Shown here: positions 22,464-34,075 of the stretch, piece by piece
How the letters are laid out: every line of letters begins with the position of its first letter
Numbering within the stretch: position 1 is the first letter of the stretch
From: Gongronella butleri
Taxonomy: Eukaryota > Mucoromycota > Mucoromycetes > Mucorales > Cunninghamellaceae
Direction: 5' to 3'
NCBI GenBank assembly: GCA_025201375.1
Contig: JAIWZP010000002.1
Location: 248,001 to 312,000 of the forward strand
DNA length: 64,000 nucleotides
Notes under the pieces: generated by a model
Database searches by the model: none
What the model saw: only the letters and a program-made list of their open reading frames with translations
What the model was told of the DNA's origin: nothing
Position numbers and translations under genes: made by a program

Positions 22464-24542
22464 ATGTCGGATACGGGTCAGACTCAGTTAAAGTAAGCGC
22501 GCTTTTTGTTCTTTTTTTGCGCTTTGCCCACGAGGGCGTCGATTTTGACGTCATTGATTGGGGGAAGGGGGCGGCCGTGCAACCAAACGCTCATTTTTTT
22601 TTCCCTTTGCGTGTTTCCAGTGCTGACAGCTCCGTGAGCACGTTCGTATCTGCCCTATGGTTCAACGCGGCACTTGGCGCTGCTTTCTTTGGCACTTTTA
22701 CCGTTTTGCGCCGCGTGAGGCCACAAACATACTCACCACGCACCTATGCCGTGCCCGTGGCGTAAGTGTCCGCGTAAAAAAAAAACAGCAACAAAAAAAA
22801 AAAAAAGGGAGGCGTGTGAAAGCAAATGGCAGCTGCCAGTGCAGAGAGAGGGGGGAGGGGGAAAAGGAGACTTAGCGTCCTTTTGTGCACATTGAGCTGC
22901 ATGTTTTTTTTTTGTTTTGCTCATATCGCCCCCTTGCGTTTCTTATCATGCGTCCTATAGCAAGCGTCCGCCGCCTCTCGCCAACAGCTACCTCGGATGG
23001 ATATGGCAGGTGCTTAAAGTGCCTGCGGACGTGCAAATTCGCACCATGGGCCTCGATCGGTATATGGTGCTGCGCTTTTTGCGCCTTGCCCTTGTCGTGT
23101 TTGTGAGCTTTTCCGTCATTGGCATTCCCATCATGATGCCTCTCAACATTGTTGGCCAATTGGACTCGCCAGGTCTCAACGTCATGACCATCGGCAATGT
23201 GCGCGATGCCAATCGCTTGTGGGCGCATTTGGTCCTGTCCGTGCTACTCACCGGTACGAAAAAAAAAACAAATGCTATAAAAAAGATAGAGCAACAAAGA
23301 AGGGTCACTCATCTCTCTCTCTTTTTCTAAAAAAGCTGGCCTGATTTATTATACTTTCCGCGAAACGCATCACTACCTTGGCCTGCGACGACAATACCTG
23401 ATGAGCGACGAGTACAAGCAATCGGTGATGGCGCGCACAGTGTTTATTCCGTCGATTCCGCAAGACGCCAACTCGGTCGAGAAGCTAAAAACGATTTTTG
23501 ACAAGTTTTCTGGCGGTGTAAAGTACATTTGGCTGAACCGCGACTTGCAGGACCTGCCTGACAAGGTGAACGAACGACAGCAGAACGTGGTGGGGCTCGA
23601 GGCGACAATCACCAAGGTGATTCTGGCGTCGTACAAGAAAAACGTGGATTTGAGCAAGATTGAGCAGAGCGAGATGGAGCAAGGCCACGCGCTTGCGGCG
23701 CTGCCGGTCAAGATGCGGCCCACGCACCGCGTCAAGCCCAAGTTCATGCCCTTTGGCCTGCCTTGTGTCGGCAAAAAGGTGGATTCGATCGATTACTACA
23801 ATGAAGAGATTGCACGCCTCAACAAGGACATCCAGACGCACCAACAAAACATTGACGACTTTAAGCAGCGTAATTCGGCCTTCATCGAGTTCCACTATCA
23901 GTCGGCCGCGCAAATGGCCGCGCAAACACTCGTGCACCACATCCCATTGCAAATGGCCCCTCGTCAAATCAACGTCATGCCCTCGGACATCATTTGGGAA
24001 AACATGAACATCAATTCGTACGAGCGCCTTGGCCGCCGCATCATCAGTCTGACCATCACCACCGCCATTGTCATCCTGTGGGCCATCCCTGGTAATTTTT
24101 TTTTTAAAAAAAAAAGACGCGAAATACACGTCGACTTGATGAAATTTACGCGTTTTTTTCTCCTTTCTTCTTTCTTCTTTCTCAGTCGTGTTTGTGCAAT
24201 CGATTTCCAGCTTGGAATCGCTGTCCAAGATTTTGCCGTTCCTGATGCCCGTGCTTTCGTGGCCGCCGACCGTGGTGGGCATCATCCAGGGTATTTTGCC
24301 CGCTGTTTTGCTTGCGATCTTGATGGCGCTCGTGCCCATTGTGCTGACACTGTTGTCCACGTTTGAGGGCATCCCGCAAAAGTCTTTTGTCGATCTTTCC
24401 GTGCTGCACAAGTACTTTTTCTTCCAGGTAAAATGGGCTTTTTGAGCAAAATCTTGCATTTTGGGTCATTTTTATCCTTTGATCACGATTCAAAACGGCA
24501 TCTGATACACATTTTTTTTCTCACTCATCCTCGGTGTCCTTT

Positions 24543-24589
<47 letters not shown>

Positions 24590-26059
24590 TTTGTCAATGT
24601 GGTGCTTGTGTCGACGATTGCCGCCGGTATTTTGCAGACTTTGCCCCAATTGCTCATGGACCCGACATCCATCATCAATGTGCTTGCCGAGAACCTGCCA
24701 AAGGCGTCGACTTTCTTCATCACATACGTGATGTTGCAGGCGACCAACGGAAGTGGCCAAGCCATCTTGCAATTGGTGCCGTTTTTGCTGTCGTACGTGC
24801 TTCCGATGTTTAACACGACACCGCGCGACATTTACATGCGCAAAACGACGCTTGCCCGCGTGGGTCTAGGCACGCTGATCCCTGCGCACTCGGTGGTGTT
24901 TGTGCTGGGCATTGAATACTCGACGATTGCGCCATTGATTCTTCCGTTTGTGATTTTGTACTTTGGGCTCAACTACTTTGTGTACTTGTACCAATTCTTG
25001 TATGTGTACGAGCTCGATTACGAGACGGGAGGTCGTGCGTTCCCGCGCGCGATCCGACACATTTACGTGGGGATGTTTACTTGGCAATTGACGATGGTGG
25101 GTCTGTACGCGGTGCGCGGCCACCAAGCGCTTGGCCAATTGATCATCACGGTGCTTTTGATTGTGTTCACGGCGTTTGCGCTTGCACTGTACGACAATTC
25201 GTTCAAGCCATTGTTCAAATTCCTGCCCATGGACAGCTTTGATCCTGTGGAAATGGACATTGGGCTCAACAAGGACAAGGTGTCGCCTTCGCCATCCACG
25301 GACAAGAAGCTGATGGACGTCAAGCACATTGAGGACGACAAGCGTGCGCTGAACCAGCACCATGACGACGATTCGGCATCGTCGAGCGAGCATGTGGATG
25401 TGGTGGCGCCTCTTTCGACGGCGGCTGCCGGTGCAGACGAATTGGCGTCGTCGACGCCGCCATTGTCGGCGTCTCCTGCGACGCAAGCCATGCTGCGCCA
25501 GCGCAAGTTGGACAAATCGTCGTCGTCGTCGCCGGTCGTCCCGGGCACACCGTGCTCCATGACACCGGCCGAAAAGGACGCGGCCATTGACGCGGTGCAA
25601 TATAGTCAGCAATTGCGCCGCCAATTGATCAGCAAGACAGCGCACTTGTCGCTTGAGCAGCACGATGAGCTCATTGCGTCGGACGCGTCGCTTGCGCGTG
25701 AGACGCGTCGTCTCAACGACTCGCAAGCTTATATGCATCCGGCCACGTATGCCATGCAGCCCGCCGTCTGGCTTCCTCAGGACGAATTGGGCATCACAGA
25801 GACCGAGTTGAAGCTCTTGCGCGACGCACGCGTCCTGGCCACCAGCGAGCACGCCACCGCCTTCCGCACAAAGGAAAACAAGGGCAAGGTCGACATCAAC
25901 GAGCAAGCACTCATCACCGAAGGCCGTGGTATCCCCGGCTCCTTGCCAAACGCAGGCGAACAGCTCTCATCCGTCCAAACCTACGTCCTCACCGTCGTCA
26001 ACAACCTCAATTTCTTCTCGGCCATGGGCGGCACCAACTTCCTTGCCACGGGACCATAA
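22464..26059 (+). CDS. CSC1: CSC1/OSCA/TMEM63-type hyperosmolality-gated cation channel, 976 aa
   Basis: Six exons: 22464-22492, 22621-22761, 22961-23253, 23336-24091, 24186-24427, 24590-26059. The order fits the CSC1/OSCA (DUF221) family. An N-terminal membrane region at about residues 14-160 starts SVSTFVSALWFNAALGAAFF. A cytosolic domain at about 190-370 includes FIEFHYQSAAQMAAQ. The channel core lies at about 375-690, with repeated hydrophobic segments and PRDIYMRKTTLARVGLG. The tail after about 700 is acidic, Ser/Ala-rich and charged, and makes this protein longer than yeast Csc1 (about 780 aa). Family members are calcium-permeable channels opened by membrane tension or osmotic stress. 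The tail contains a second folded-looking block ending LNFFSAMGGTNFLATGP. AATAAA is at 26303-26308. Confidence 0.93.
24545..24587 (+). repeat. T43 homopolymer inside a CSC1 intron
   Basis: Forty-three T in a row end directly before the acceptor AG of intron 5 of the channel gene. It is the longest homopolymer in the window and forms an extreme polypyrimidine tract. Confidence 0.9.
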
Positions 26060-26990
26060 ATTCTTCAAAAAAAAAAATCGACAAAAAAAAAAAAAAAAAA
26101 AAAAAGAGACGCGACACGTCCAATCCTTGCAACCCCAACCCTCACTTTTTTTTTTTATCTGCAATGTTTCCCCTCTTGCGCCCGCCCCCTATTTCCCTTT
26201 GTTCCCTTTTTTACGCATTATTATTTCAAGTTCTTTTTGTTTCTCTCCTCATTTGCCTCTCGTCTTTTTTTTCCACCTTCTTTCATTTTAATGTATTAAT
26301 CAAATAAAAGGTACTCTCTTTGTTTGTTGCATGCGATGCATGAAAAACGTATGTTTTTTTTTTCTCCCACGGATCACGGCTGCCCTGGAAAGAAAATGGG
26401 TCACAAGCAGTCTTCTTATTTATCCAAATTTCAAAAGAGTACATACTATTTCGTGGGGAGTGAAGGGGCTAAAAGGCATGGGTAAGCAACAAATATATAT
26501 GGTGAAAAGGAAAAAAAAAGGGGATGTACGTGTGTTTGTGTGTATTTGGGGGGATGTGCGTGTGTGTGGGGGAGGGGGGAATGGGTGCAAGTCGTTCAAT
26601 TCCAAAGAAAGAGGATGCATGAATCAAAAAAAGAAAAAAGAAAAAGGCGGGCGTCCAACGAAAGTGTGGGTAAAAAAAAGCATCCACTCCAAGAGACGGC
26701 CAAAAGATGGCCAAAAGATGCTCCAATGCGACGCCGAGACAATCAAAAAGAAAGAAAAAAAGAAACCGGGGAATATAAAAACGACAGGGTTGGGATCATA
26801 AAGCGGAAAAGACGGAAGGGCAAAGGGGGGGGGCAAGAAGAAAAAGAAGTAAAAACAAAAAAAAGGGGCGAGGGGGGGATATATCTTGAATCAATCGTCA
26901 TAGGGGATCAGAGAGAGAGAGAGAGAGAGATGAGGGAGGAAAAAGGGGGCGGGGAGGCAGATGGAGGGGGATTTTTTTTTTTTCATTTTT
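26060..26990. other. Convergent intergenic region
   Basis: Lies between the stop of the channel gene (+) and the stop of MUB1 (-). It holds AATAAA at 26303-26308 for the channel. The sequence then switches from T-rich to A/G-rich, as expected for the antisense of a T-rich 3' region of MUB1. A short GA repeat sits at 26909-26929. ORFs here are low-complexity Lys/Arg runs and are rejected. Confidence 0.6.
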
Positions 26991-29138
26991 TCAATCAATG
27001 TCCATCATTTCGACTTGAGATTGCTGGATGTCAGCCTCGACCTCTGTGGATGAGCCTGAAGCAAGGCTTTGGACGGAGCGCGAGTGTCTGCGTCTGCGCG
27101 GATAATAGAGCAAGGATTGCTGGTTGGGTAGCAATCGGTCAATGGGATCTGGGTTCTCGGTATCTGTTGCGGGCGGGGTGGTGGCGGCGCTGGCGGTTGC
27201 ATTGGCGGCGGCGGCGGCGGCATGATGGGTGGCGGCTGCCTGTGTATCGTGTGTGTGAGCCGTGCGTGGCATTGGTGGTGATGCGGTGCCGAGGGCGGCA
27301 GCGAGCGCATTGGCGACGGCGGCCTGAGCAGGGGACGATGCGACCTGTTGCTGACTGTGATGGTGATGATGATGGTGGTGGTGTCTGTGGCGCTGCTGCT
27401 GGCGCTGATCCTCCTCCTCGGTGTCGTCCATGCCGCTGCCCGGGTGCGATGGTTGATCTTGCTGCATCTGCTCCAGTCGTTGGAGCTGCTGTTGCTCGAT
27501 ATGATCACGCGGCACGTGTTGAGGGTGACGCAAAGGATGGCCATGTTGTTGCTCTTGCCCCTGGGCGCCTTGTTGCTGCTGTTGCAATTGCTGCTGCTGT
27601 TGTTGTTGCTGCTGCTGCTGTTGCTGCTGCTGGTGTGCCAATGGCAATGTTTGTTGCGGCGGCGACGCTTCATCCAGCGTCATGGGGATATGTGTCGCCG
27701 TCGCATTGTCGTCCAGCGCACCCATCGGGTCCGTGGCTGTGATGGGATTCACAGGAGGTGGAGGAGGCGGCGCCGCGGCCACCACGGCAGCCGTCGCCGC
27801 CGCCGTGGTCGTGGAAATCGTATTGGGTGGGTGAGCAGACGTTTGCGTGCGCTCCACACACCACCACCGGTGGCCCTCGGCCCACGCACGCGACTGGCAT
27901 GGCTTGGAGCAATACTTGGCCTTGCGACTTTTTGAGAGAAATTGGAATAAAAAATTGGAATTGAGTATCGTTTTCGACGTTTTTTTTTTTTGTTTTTGGG
28001 TCTCTTTTTTGTTTTTTTTCTTTCTTTTTTTTTTTTTTTTTTAAACATACCATCGACGACATTTTGCGAATTCGCGGGGATAGCGTTCCCATTTGCCGCA
28101 ATGCATATAGGCACATTGCCTGATGCCGCCGCGCGACTCGTCCTTGCGACAGGCGTTGCGCATGATGACGCCGGCCCAATAGATGATGGTTTGCGGGTGG
28201 ATGCGATGCGTAAACTTCTCGACCACGGAAAAGACATTGTGCCGGTGGTTCTTGTGGAACGTCTGGCGAATGTGCGGGTATTTCGACAGGTAGGCGAGCA
28301 ATTGGAGCGACAGCAGGATGTCCTCTTCACGGTGCAGCACGGCCTCGGAGCCCAGGCTGTTAAGGAGCGGGATCGACGACAAACAAGTGTTTTTATGGCG
28401 TGGTTTGGTGCGTACATGGTGGGCAAGGAACGTGCGGCGCTTCGGAGGTGCAAATGGGCTGAATTGATGCGATGCGGTCGTTGTGGTGAGTGCACGAGGC
28501 GATGTGGACGACGATGGAGACGATGCCGATGAAAAGAGCGACGATGACGACGACGATGCAGCATCCTGGTGAGGCAATGGGCTGAAAAAGGGGCGGACCG
28601 CATTGACGGGTGTGGATCGCGAAGGTGGCAATGTAGGCGACGATGCATTGGCATTGGCATTGACATTGTTCGTGGAAGAAGCAGCAGCAGCAGCAACAGC
28701 CGCCGCCACGGCCGCCGCATCCTTCGATTGTTGCTGCTCCTTGTCCAATTTGGCCTGCTCAAGCGCACGCAAAAAGTTTTCTAGCACGGCAAGCACCACA
28801 TGCACCGCACCAACTTCAACCACACGTGTCCGAATCGCCTCCGTGCCACGCACGCCAATGTTCACAACACATTGGAACGCAAGCGACCATTTCCACAACG
28901 AGTGCTTGTCCGTGTTGTTGCACGTCGCAAGGATCTTCACAAGACGCTCAAGACCGCCATCCGAAGCAAGGATCTCCCGGATGCGCGGCGACGTCGACGT
29001 CATGTACGCAAGATGCGTCAACGAGTTCACAAGCGGCAGCGTCGCAGTGCAGTCAAGCGCACGTCGGTCGTAAAGCGTCGACGAGATGACAACAGCAGCC
29101 TTGTTTTGGCTGGGCGAGCTAAAATTCGGCTCACGCAT
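26991..29138 (-). CDS. MUB1: MUB1/SamB family MYND zinc finger protein, 674 aa
   Basis: Two exons, 29138-28051 and 27927-26991. The intron falls inside the zinc finger, in phase 2. The start MREPNF was chosen because SamB/Mub1 proteins open in this way; the frame continues 12 codons upstream. Residues 1-125 form the conserved helical N-terminal region (ALDCTATLPLVNSLTHLAY, then LERLVKILATC). An Ala/Ser-rich linker follows, then a second helical block (LLSLQLLAYLSKYPHIRQTF). The MYND finger at about 345-385 reads CAYMHCGKW, CRRC, YCSKPCQ and HRWWC with the expected C/H spacing. The C-terminal half is low-complexity with long Gln and Pro runs. In yeast Mub1 works with the Ubr2 ligase and Rad6 to ubiquitinate Rpn4, the proteasome gene activator; in Aspergillus SamB affects septation. 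It is divergent from DET1. Confidence 0.93.
27571..27642 (-). repeat. CAG/CAA repeat encoding polyglutamine in MUB1
   Basis: Reverse-strand CAG and CAA codons encode two Gln runs (about 15 and 5 residues) separated by one Leu, at about residue 459 onward. The mixed codons suggest that the tract is maintained as protein sequence rather than being a fresh expansion. Confidence 0.85.
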
Positions 29139-29721
29139 ATCGTAAAAAATAGAACAATTGGCAAAAAGAGACAAACAAGAGAAAAAAAAAAGGTCGACAG
29201 TGGGTGGCTATGGAGAGAGAGAGAGACAAAAGGAGGACGGGGGAAATGAGAAAAAGAAAGAACAAGAAAAAAAAAAAAAAGGGGACAGGACAGCCACGGA
29301 TGCTGACAAAAAAGAGACAATTGCGAAAAAGAAAAGCAAAAAAAAAAAAAGTCGGGGGCAACTTTTCATGTGTTGAATTTCAAACCCCGACAAAGCAAGC
29401 CCAGACGCATGCGCACAAAAAAAGAGACAAAAGGCGTCTTTTTTTTTTTTTTTTTTTTCTCTTTCGGCTTTCTTTTTGGTTTAAAACATCTTATTGTCGT
29501 CCATCCTCATTCTGCTTGTTGCGTGGCTCTTTTTTCTTTTTTCTTTTTTTCTTTTGACTTTCATCGTAAGAAGGGAAAAAGGCGACAACGACAAAAAAAA
29601 AGCTCATTTTTTTATTCTCGGTGTGCTCGGGGTTGCCATGGCAACCAAAAGTCGACCCTGTTTCTTCTTCCATAGCAACCGGATGTCTCCTTGGCAACGG
29701 TCCACGTCCATCCACACCGCC
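29139..29721. promoter_or_regulatory. Shared divergent promoter of MUB1 and DET1
   Basis: 583 bp lie between the two chosen ATGs. The stretch is A-rich on the MUB1 side (29165-29360) and T-rich at 29430-29465 and 29525-29555. It also contains in-frame upstream ATGs for DET1 at 29638 and 29683. No clear TATA box is seen. Confidence 0.55.
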
Positions 29722-29877
29722 ATGGCGCGCCGCCGTTATGGCAAGCCTGCCGCGTCGCCACGCGCCGCTATTACAGCTGCACGCGCCGCCTATGCCACAC
29801 TCACGCCAAACCACACATTGTTCAACGTCCCCGTCCCCGACAATATGCTCTTGCAGCGTTTCACCCCCTGTGGCAAG

Positions 29878-29908
<31 letters not shown>

Positions 29909-32268
29909 GAAAAAAAAGGAATTCAACGCCATCGATGATATGAATCGTCATTTTTGTCTAGTATTTCATCTGTTTCAGCGCGTGCCTCGAGCACGTCATT
30001 GTCTACCACGTCAAATCTTGCGTGGTGCCACCCATCGTGCCCGACGATCCATTCCACGCCTTTTTCCAGCGCCACTACAATCTCAAAATGCCGCTGCCCG
30101 ATGGACACATGCTTTGCAAGGACTTTTGCTTGATCATGGGGGACTATGTAAGCCTCATTGTGCTTCATGGATATGAGTTGGAGTTGCCAATGCCCTTTTT
30201 TGTTTTTTATTAGCTAATTGTCGCGTCGTCCAAGGTCGTTTATTCCTCTTACCACCACAATCGCCGCTTCCAAACGTCTTTGGCTAACATCACTGCGCTC
30301 CACGACTATCTCTTTTTCAGCATTGAGCTGGCCACGGGCAGGGTATAAAGAAAGAAGAAGAAAAAGAGAGGGAGTGGAGAAGAGGACGTGCCAATGACGC
30401 GCAGCTCATCACTTATTTTTTTTTTTTGCTTTATTTTGGCTACAGGTCGTGGACAAGTTTGCGCAATCGTCCGATTTTATGCAATTGGGGCACCACGCGT
30501 GTGTCAGTGTATACGGCCAGATGCTGGCGATCTTGTCGCTCAAGCATCAATGCATTCAAATTGTCTTGCTGGATGCGCAGGGCGAATTTTACCCGCTGCG
30601 CACCATTGGCGAGTACCTATACCCTGACGACGAGCTTGTGCTTCAAGTCCAGCAACAGCGCGAGACCGAGTTTGTCCAGCAAGCTGCTGCTGCGGCGGCG
30701 GCGGCCGCTGCTGCTGCCGCTGCCGCGTCATCGTTCTCCTCCACCTCGACTTCCGATGCATCTGCACCCACCACGCCCAACACCTCGTTTATGCGCCCCG
30801 TCAACAATACCCTGCCTGCCGCCGACGATGCCAATGCCTCGTCGACCACCCCGGATCACGATGACCCCGCCATTCCAAGCATCTACACCATCCTAAAAAC
30901 GGACACTTATGAACCTGCCGCGCCATTGCCCGCAACAGACACGCCTCCACCCATGTTCCGCTCTTTTCAGCAGGCATTTCTCTCCAAGCTTTTTGTCATG
31001 GCAAGGGACCGACGTGATGGGTAGGACAAGAAAAAAAAAATGAGAACATCCCGGATGTTGGGCACCTCACACCTTTTTTTTTTTTTTATTCCTTTCCCGT
31101 CCCTTTTTTTCCCCAGCGGCATTGCGCTGCGCCAATTCTACAGGAATTACAATGCGTACTGCAACATGAAGTTCTGGCGCATGCAATACCTGGATGACAC
31201 ACGCTTATTAATCAAGCTGATCCCTGGCACTGCTCCACTCAACCCGGTAAGTCAATCGTGGTCCCTAGCCGGTGTGTGACCCAGCCATTTTGTGTGCCCA
31301 TGAGTGGCCTCACGGGTGACCGCGCCATCATCGTCATCCGATCAAATTGGGGAAAAAAAAAGAGATCTCGACCCGTCCCTCCCTTTTCCGCATGTGCCGC
31401 CGAGCCTAATTCCTTTTTTTACTCGTTTTTCCCAGATCAATGACATTGTGTCGCCACTCATTGTCTTTGTTGTGTTCAACCTGGAGACGCACCGCATCGA
31501 GGACCTATTTGATCAGACGAGTGACAAGGTCGTGGACTTGCTCATGACGTCTGCCGACGTCCTGCGCGGGCCTGCACCGGCCGGCGCCATGTGGTTCGGC
31601 TCCTCGTGCGCCAACAGCAAGGTCGCGCGCGCCATGGTCCTCAAGCAGCTGTACACATGGTCATGTTCAAAGAACAATAGGTAAAATCGGCTTGTTTGCG
31701 TTTCTCGCGGTACACGAGGCTCATATCGCTTATTTTTTAGCCATTCCGAGGCGGTGCGCAAGCTGGCATCGGAACTGCCACTGCCTGCGCAATCGTACAT
31801 GGAGAGCCCGTATTTTGATCTGTCACTTTTCTCTCTGGACGAAAAATTGGTGTCCTTGACCGACAAGTACGCCCACCGCCAAAAGGAGAGAGACCCATTT
31901 TAGAAAAGAGTTGCTAATTTTTTTCATTTTTTTTTTTTTCTTACGCGCTTGCCACTGAATAGTAAAATCAAGACGAGCGAGATTATCAAGTTTTACCTGG
32001 CATCGACGCGCCGACTCGCGTTCAAAATCAATCCCAACATGACACCGCACATGCGCGTCAGCTCCTTCCCGCAATCACGGTAAGACAATTGGCGACGTGC
32101 TTCGCTGAAAAAAAAAGGGATAATTGACTGATACGATTTTTTTTTTTTAGCCACCATCACCCTGTCATTCTGCCACACCCCACGTACCCCTTCATGATCA
32201 CCAAGCAATATTCCCCTGCAGGCCCGCCAAATGTCAATTTCCATCTGCACAAGCCTTCCGTGCCGTAA
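29722..32268 (+). CDS. DET1: DET1 homologue (CUL4-DDB1 ligase adaptor family), 593 aa
   Basis: Nine exons: 29722-29877, 29962-30147, 30214-30342, 30446-31020, 31117-31246, 31436-31680, 31741-31866, 31963-32079, 32151-32268. Recognised from the order of DET1 blocks: FTPCGKYFICFS near the N-terminus, LIVASSKVVYSS, FFSIELATGR, ACVSVYGQMLAILSLKHQ, FYPLRTIGEYLYPDDEL, FYRNYNAYCNMKFWRMQYLD, FVVFNLETHRIEDLFD, and a C-terminal PNVNFHLHKP. Length compares with about 550 aa in animals. A 15-Ala run at about residues 236-250 and the Ser/Thr-rich stretch after it are an insertion. In plants and animals DET1 binds DDB1 and COP1/COP10 in CUL4 ubiquitin ligases. The fungal role is unknown. In-frame ATGs at 29638 and 29683 would add 28 or 13 residues. 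I chose 29722 for its GCCATGG context and the conserved ARRR start. Confidence 0.9.
30682..30726 (+). repeat. GCN repeat encoding polyalanine in DET1
   Basis: Fifteen consecutive Ala codons using GCT, GCG and GCC, placed between conserved DET1 blocks. Confidence 0.9.
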
Positions 32269-33240
32269 ATTATCTACTGTAGCATCGTCCGTTCTTTTCC
32301 CTCCCTTTGTCTCTAGCTCACATGGGCCATTTGTATTTACCCCGCCGCGCATCCCAATGAAAAAAGTCAAAATGATCGCATTTCAATGCATATTTATACA
32401 ACAGCGCACATGAGAGATCGCTGTAGCACCAAAAAGCTCAAAGTGGATGCCTTGCAGCTTTTATTTCAAGTTATTTCTCGAGATGGCTGGACCTGAGGCG
32501 GGCCAAATGGGTTTTAAAAGTTGCTTCGGCTTTTGTTGGTCGTGTACTGCGCAAAAATCATGGGGGGATCGATTGGGTGACTCAACAAATTGGCAATTTG
32601 AGCTTTTTGTCATAGCTCTTCATTGCAATTCAATGGATTCGCAAGGTACAAGAATAAAAGCGCTCCTTGACGAGACGCGTTCAAGCCATCTCGTTCAAAT
32701 GAGCCCACTCCTGGGTTGCTGCGATCACTGGGTAGTGCACAGCGTCCAATTTTAAAATCATAAGTTTTCCAAAGGGGTACAGTCATCGATTTGAAAAGGG
32801 TCAAATCTAGGTCCTGGACCGCTACGCCATTCAACCACATGGTAAAGGCCTCTCATTTACTGACAAGAAATGCAATAAAAATCAGGAATCGATTGATTGG
32901 AAATCACGTAAAGCGTGAAACTCTGCGATTTTTCGCTACAAGGCCAACTCCACGAGGATCGACCGCAACGACTTAAAAGTCACATCATCAGAAGGAGCAT
33001 GGTGTGTTGCGTACGAGGATGTCAATGATCACTGCAAAAAGCGAGTTCCAGAGGGAATTGATATGACCAGCACTTTGGCGGGTCAACTTGGACGCGTGAA
33101 AAACCGCGTCAAATGTCTATTTTCACGCGCACGTTCCTATTCAAATTTATGCGCCGGGCGCCTCTTTTGTTAGGGGAGGAGTCAAACCAGCACCCTGACG
33201 CGCTAGTTGGTGACAAATCGCTCGTAAAGTTCAAGACAAA
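32269..33240. other. Intergenic stretch without a recognisable gene
   Basis: 3' flank of DET1 and further non-coding sequence. No canonical AATAAA lies close to the DET1 stop; one is at 32654-32659. Short ORFs here have no recognisable motif. At 32800-32845 the reverse strand resembles a tRNA A box and a weak B box, but they are too close together for a tRNA. Confidence 0.55.
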
Positions 33241-33247
33241 ATCGCAG

Positions 33248-33560
33248 ATTGCTCGTCAACCAGCAAATGGATCGCGCTCTTTTTTGTCATTTTCCGTGGT
33301 TTCTTCAAGCAGTGCATCTTGGGTGCCAGTTTGGCGCAATTCTGAGGATTCGAATTTTCGATTTTCGTTTTGGAGGCTCGCCGTGGCTAAATCTTGATTT
33401 GCGTGTGGCGCGCCCAAAAGGCGGATTTGCATGATCCGATGGACCATTTTTGCTGGTTTCTTCTATTTCTCTACCTTGTGTGCAAGTTTGGTGTCAATCC
33501 AAAGACCGATTGTCACATTTGGTTTTGGGACTCGCGCGCGGCGTGTTGTGATTGACGACG
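33248..33560 (+). repeat. R3 dispersed repeat: full copy plus partial second copy
   Basis: 33248-33419 matches the reverse strand of 51722-51890. Shared landmarks are ATTGCTCG.CAAC.AGCAA, CGTGGTTTCT, GCAATTCTG/AGAATTCTG, GTTTTGGAGGCTCG and GTGGCGCGCC. A second partial copy at about 33445-33545 repeats TGTGTGCAAGTTTGG and GGTTTTGGGACTCGC. No ORF is shared, so it is non-coding and possibly a short interspersed or miniature element. Confidence 0.65.
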
Positions 33561-34075
33561 CATGATGCGCTCCATTGGCCTTTGGCGGTTGCTGTTTTTC
33601 CTCCCACGGTGCTATGCGTGTGGCTCTTTCCAATGAGTCGCGTTTCAAAGTTGTGCAATACTTGGTAGCCCAGGTGATATCTGTAAACAGGAAAATCACA
33701 TAAAAGTGTCAATTTTGACGCGTGATTTGCTGCGTATTCGCGCTCTTTTAGTTATCCTAATTTTCGGATGAGGCGCTCGATCGCAGCCATGGCGAAACTG
33801 CCCATGCAGCAAACAAAAAAAAAAAAAAAAAGAACAAAAAAGTGTGTGATCTGGTGCCAAGCTTGCTTCATTCGTGCTTGATTGGATCATCGTGGCACGA
33901 GCGCAATGCCAGGGACTAAGCACGTGCCAATTGAAGCCTCGTTTTGCCAAGTCCGGGTTTTTGGCAGCACAAAAAGCCCGGTCCGCGCTAGCTTGGCTGA
34001 GCTTTTTCCTCTTTTTCTTGCTCCACGCCCCCTGTTTTTTCAGTGTTTCCCTATTGACCTTTTTTCCTCTCGGCT
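33561..34075. other. Upstream region of the TVP38 gene
   Basis: No gene seen. An A run at 33812-33830 and T-rich tracts up to 34070 precede the short first exon of the next gene. Confidence 0.5.

Noticed and set aside
24866..25906. 346-codon ORF antisense to the channel gene
   Set aside because: It is Arg/His/Gln-rich shadow sequence of a well-supported exon, with no domain of its own.
26540..27742. 400-codon plus-strand ORF overlapping the 3' end of MUB1
   Set aside because: It is made of Lys/Gly/Arg low complexity followed by the antisense of MUB1.
27348..27935. 195-codon plus-strand ORF rich in Leu and Arg
   Set aside because: It is the antisense reading of the Gln/His repeat of MUB1.
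32800..32845. tRNA-like A box (TGGCGTAGCGG) on the minus strand
   Set aside because: The nearest B-box-like sequence is only about 10 bases away, too close for a tRNA.
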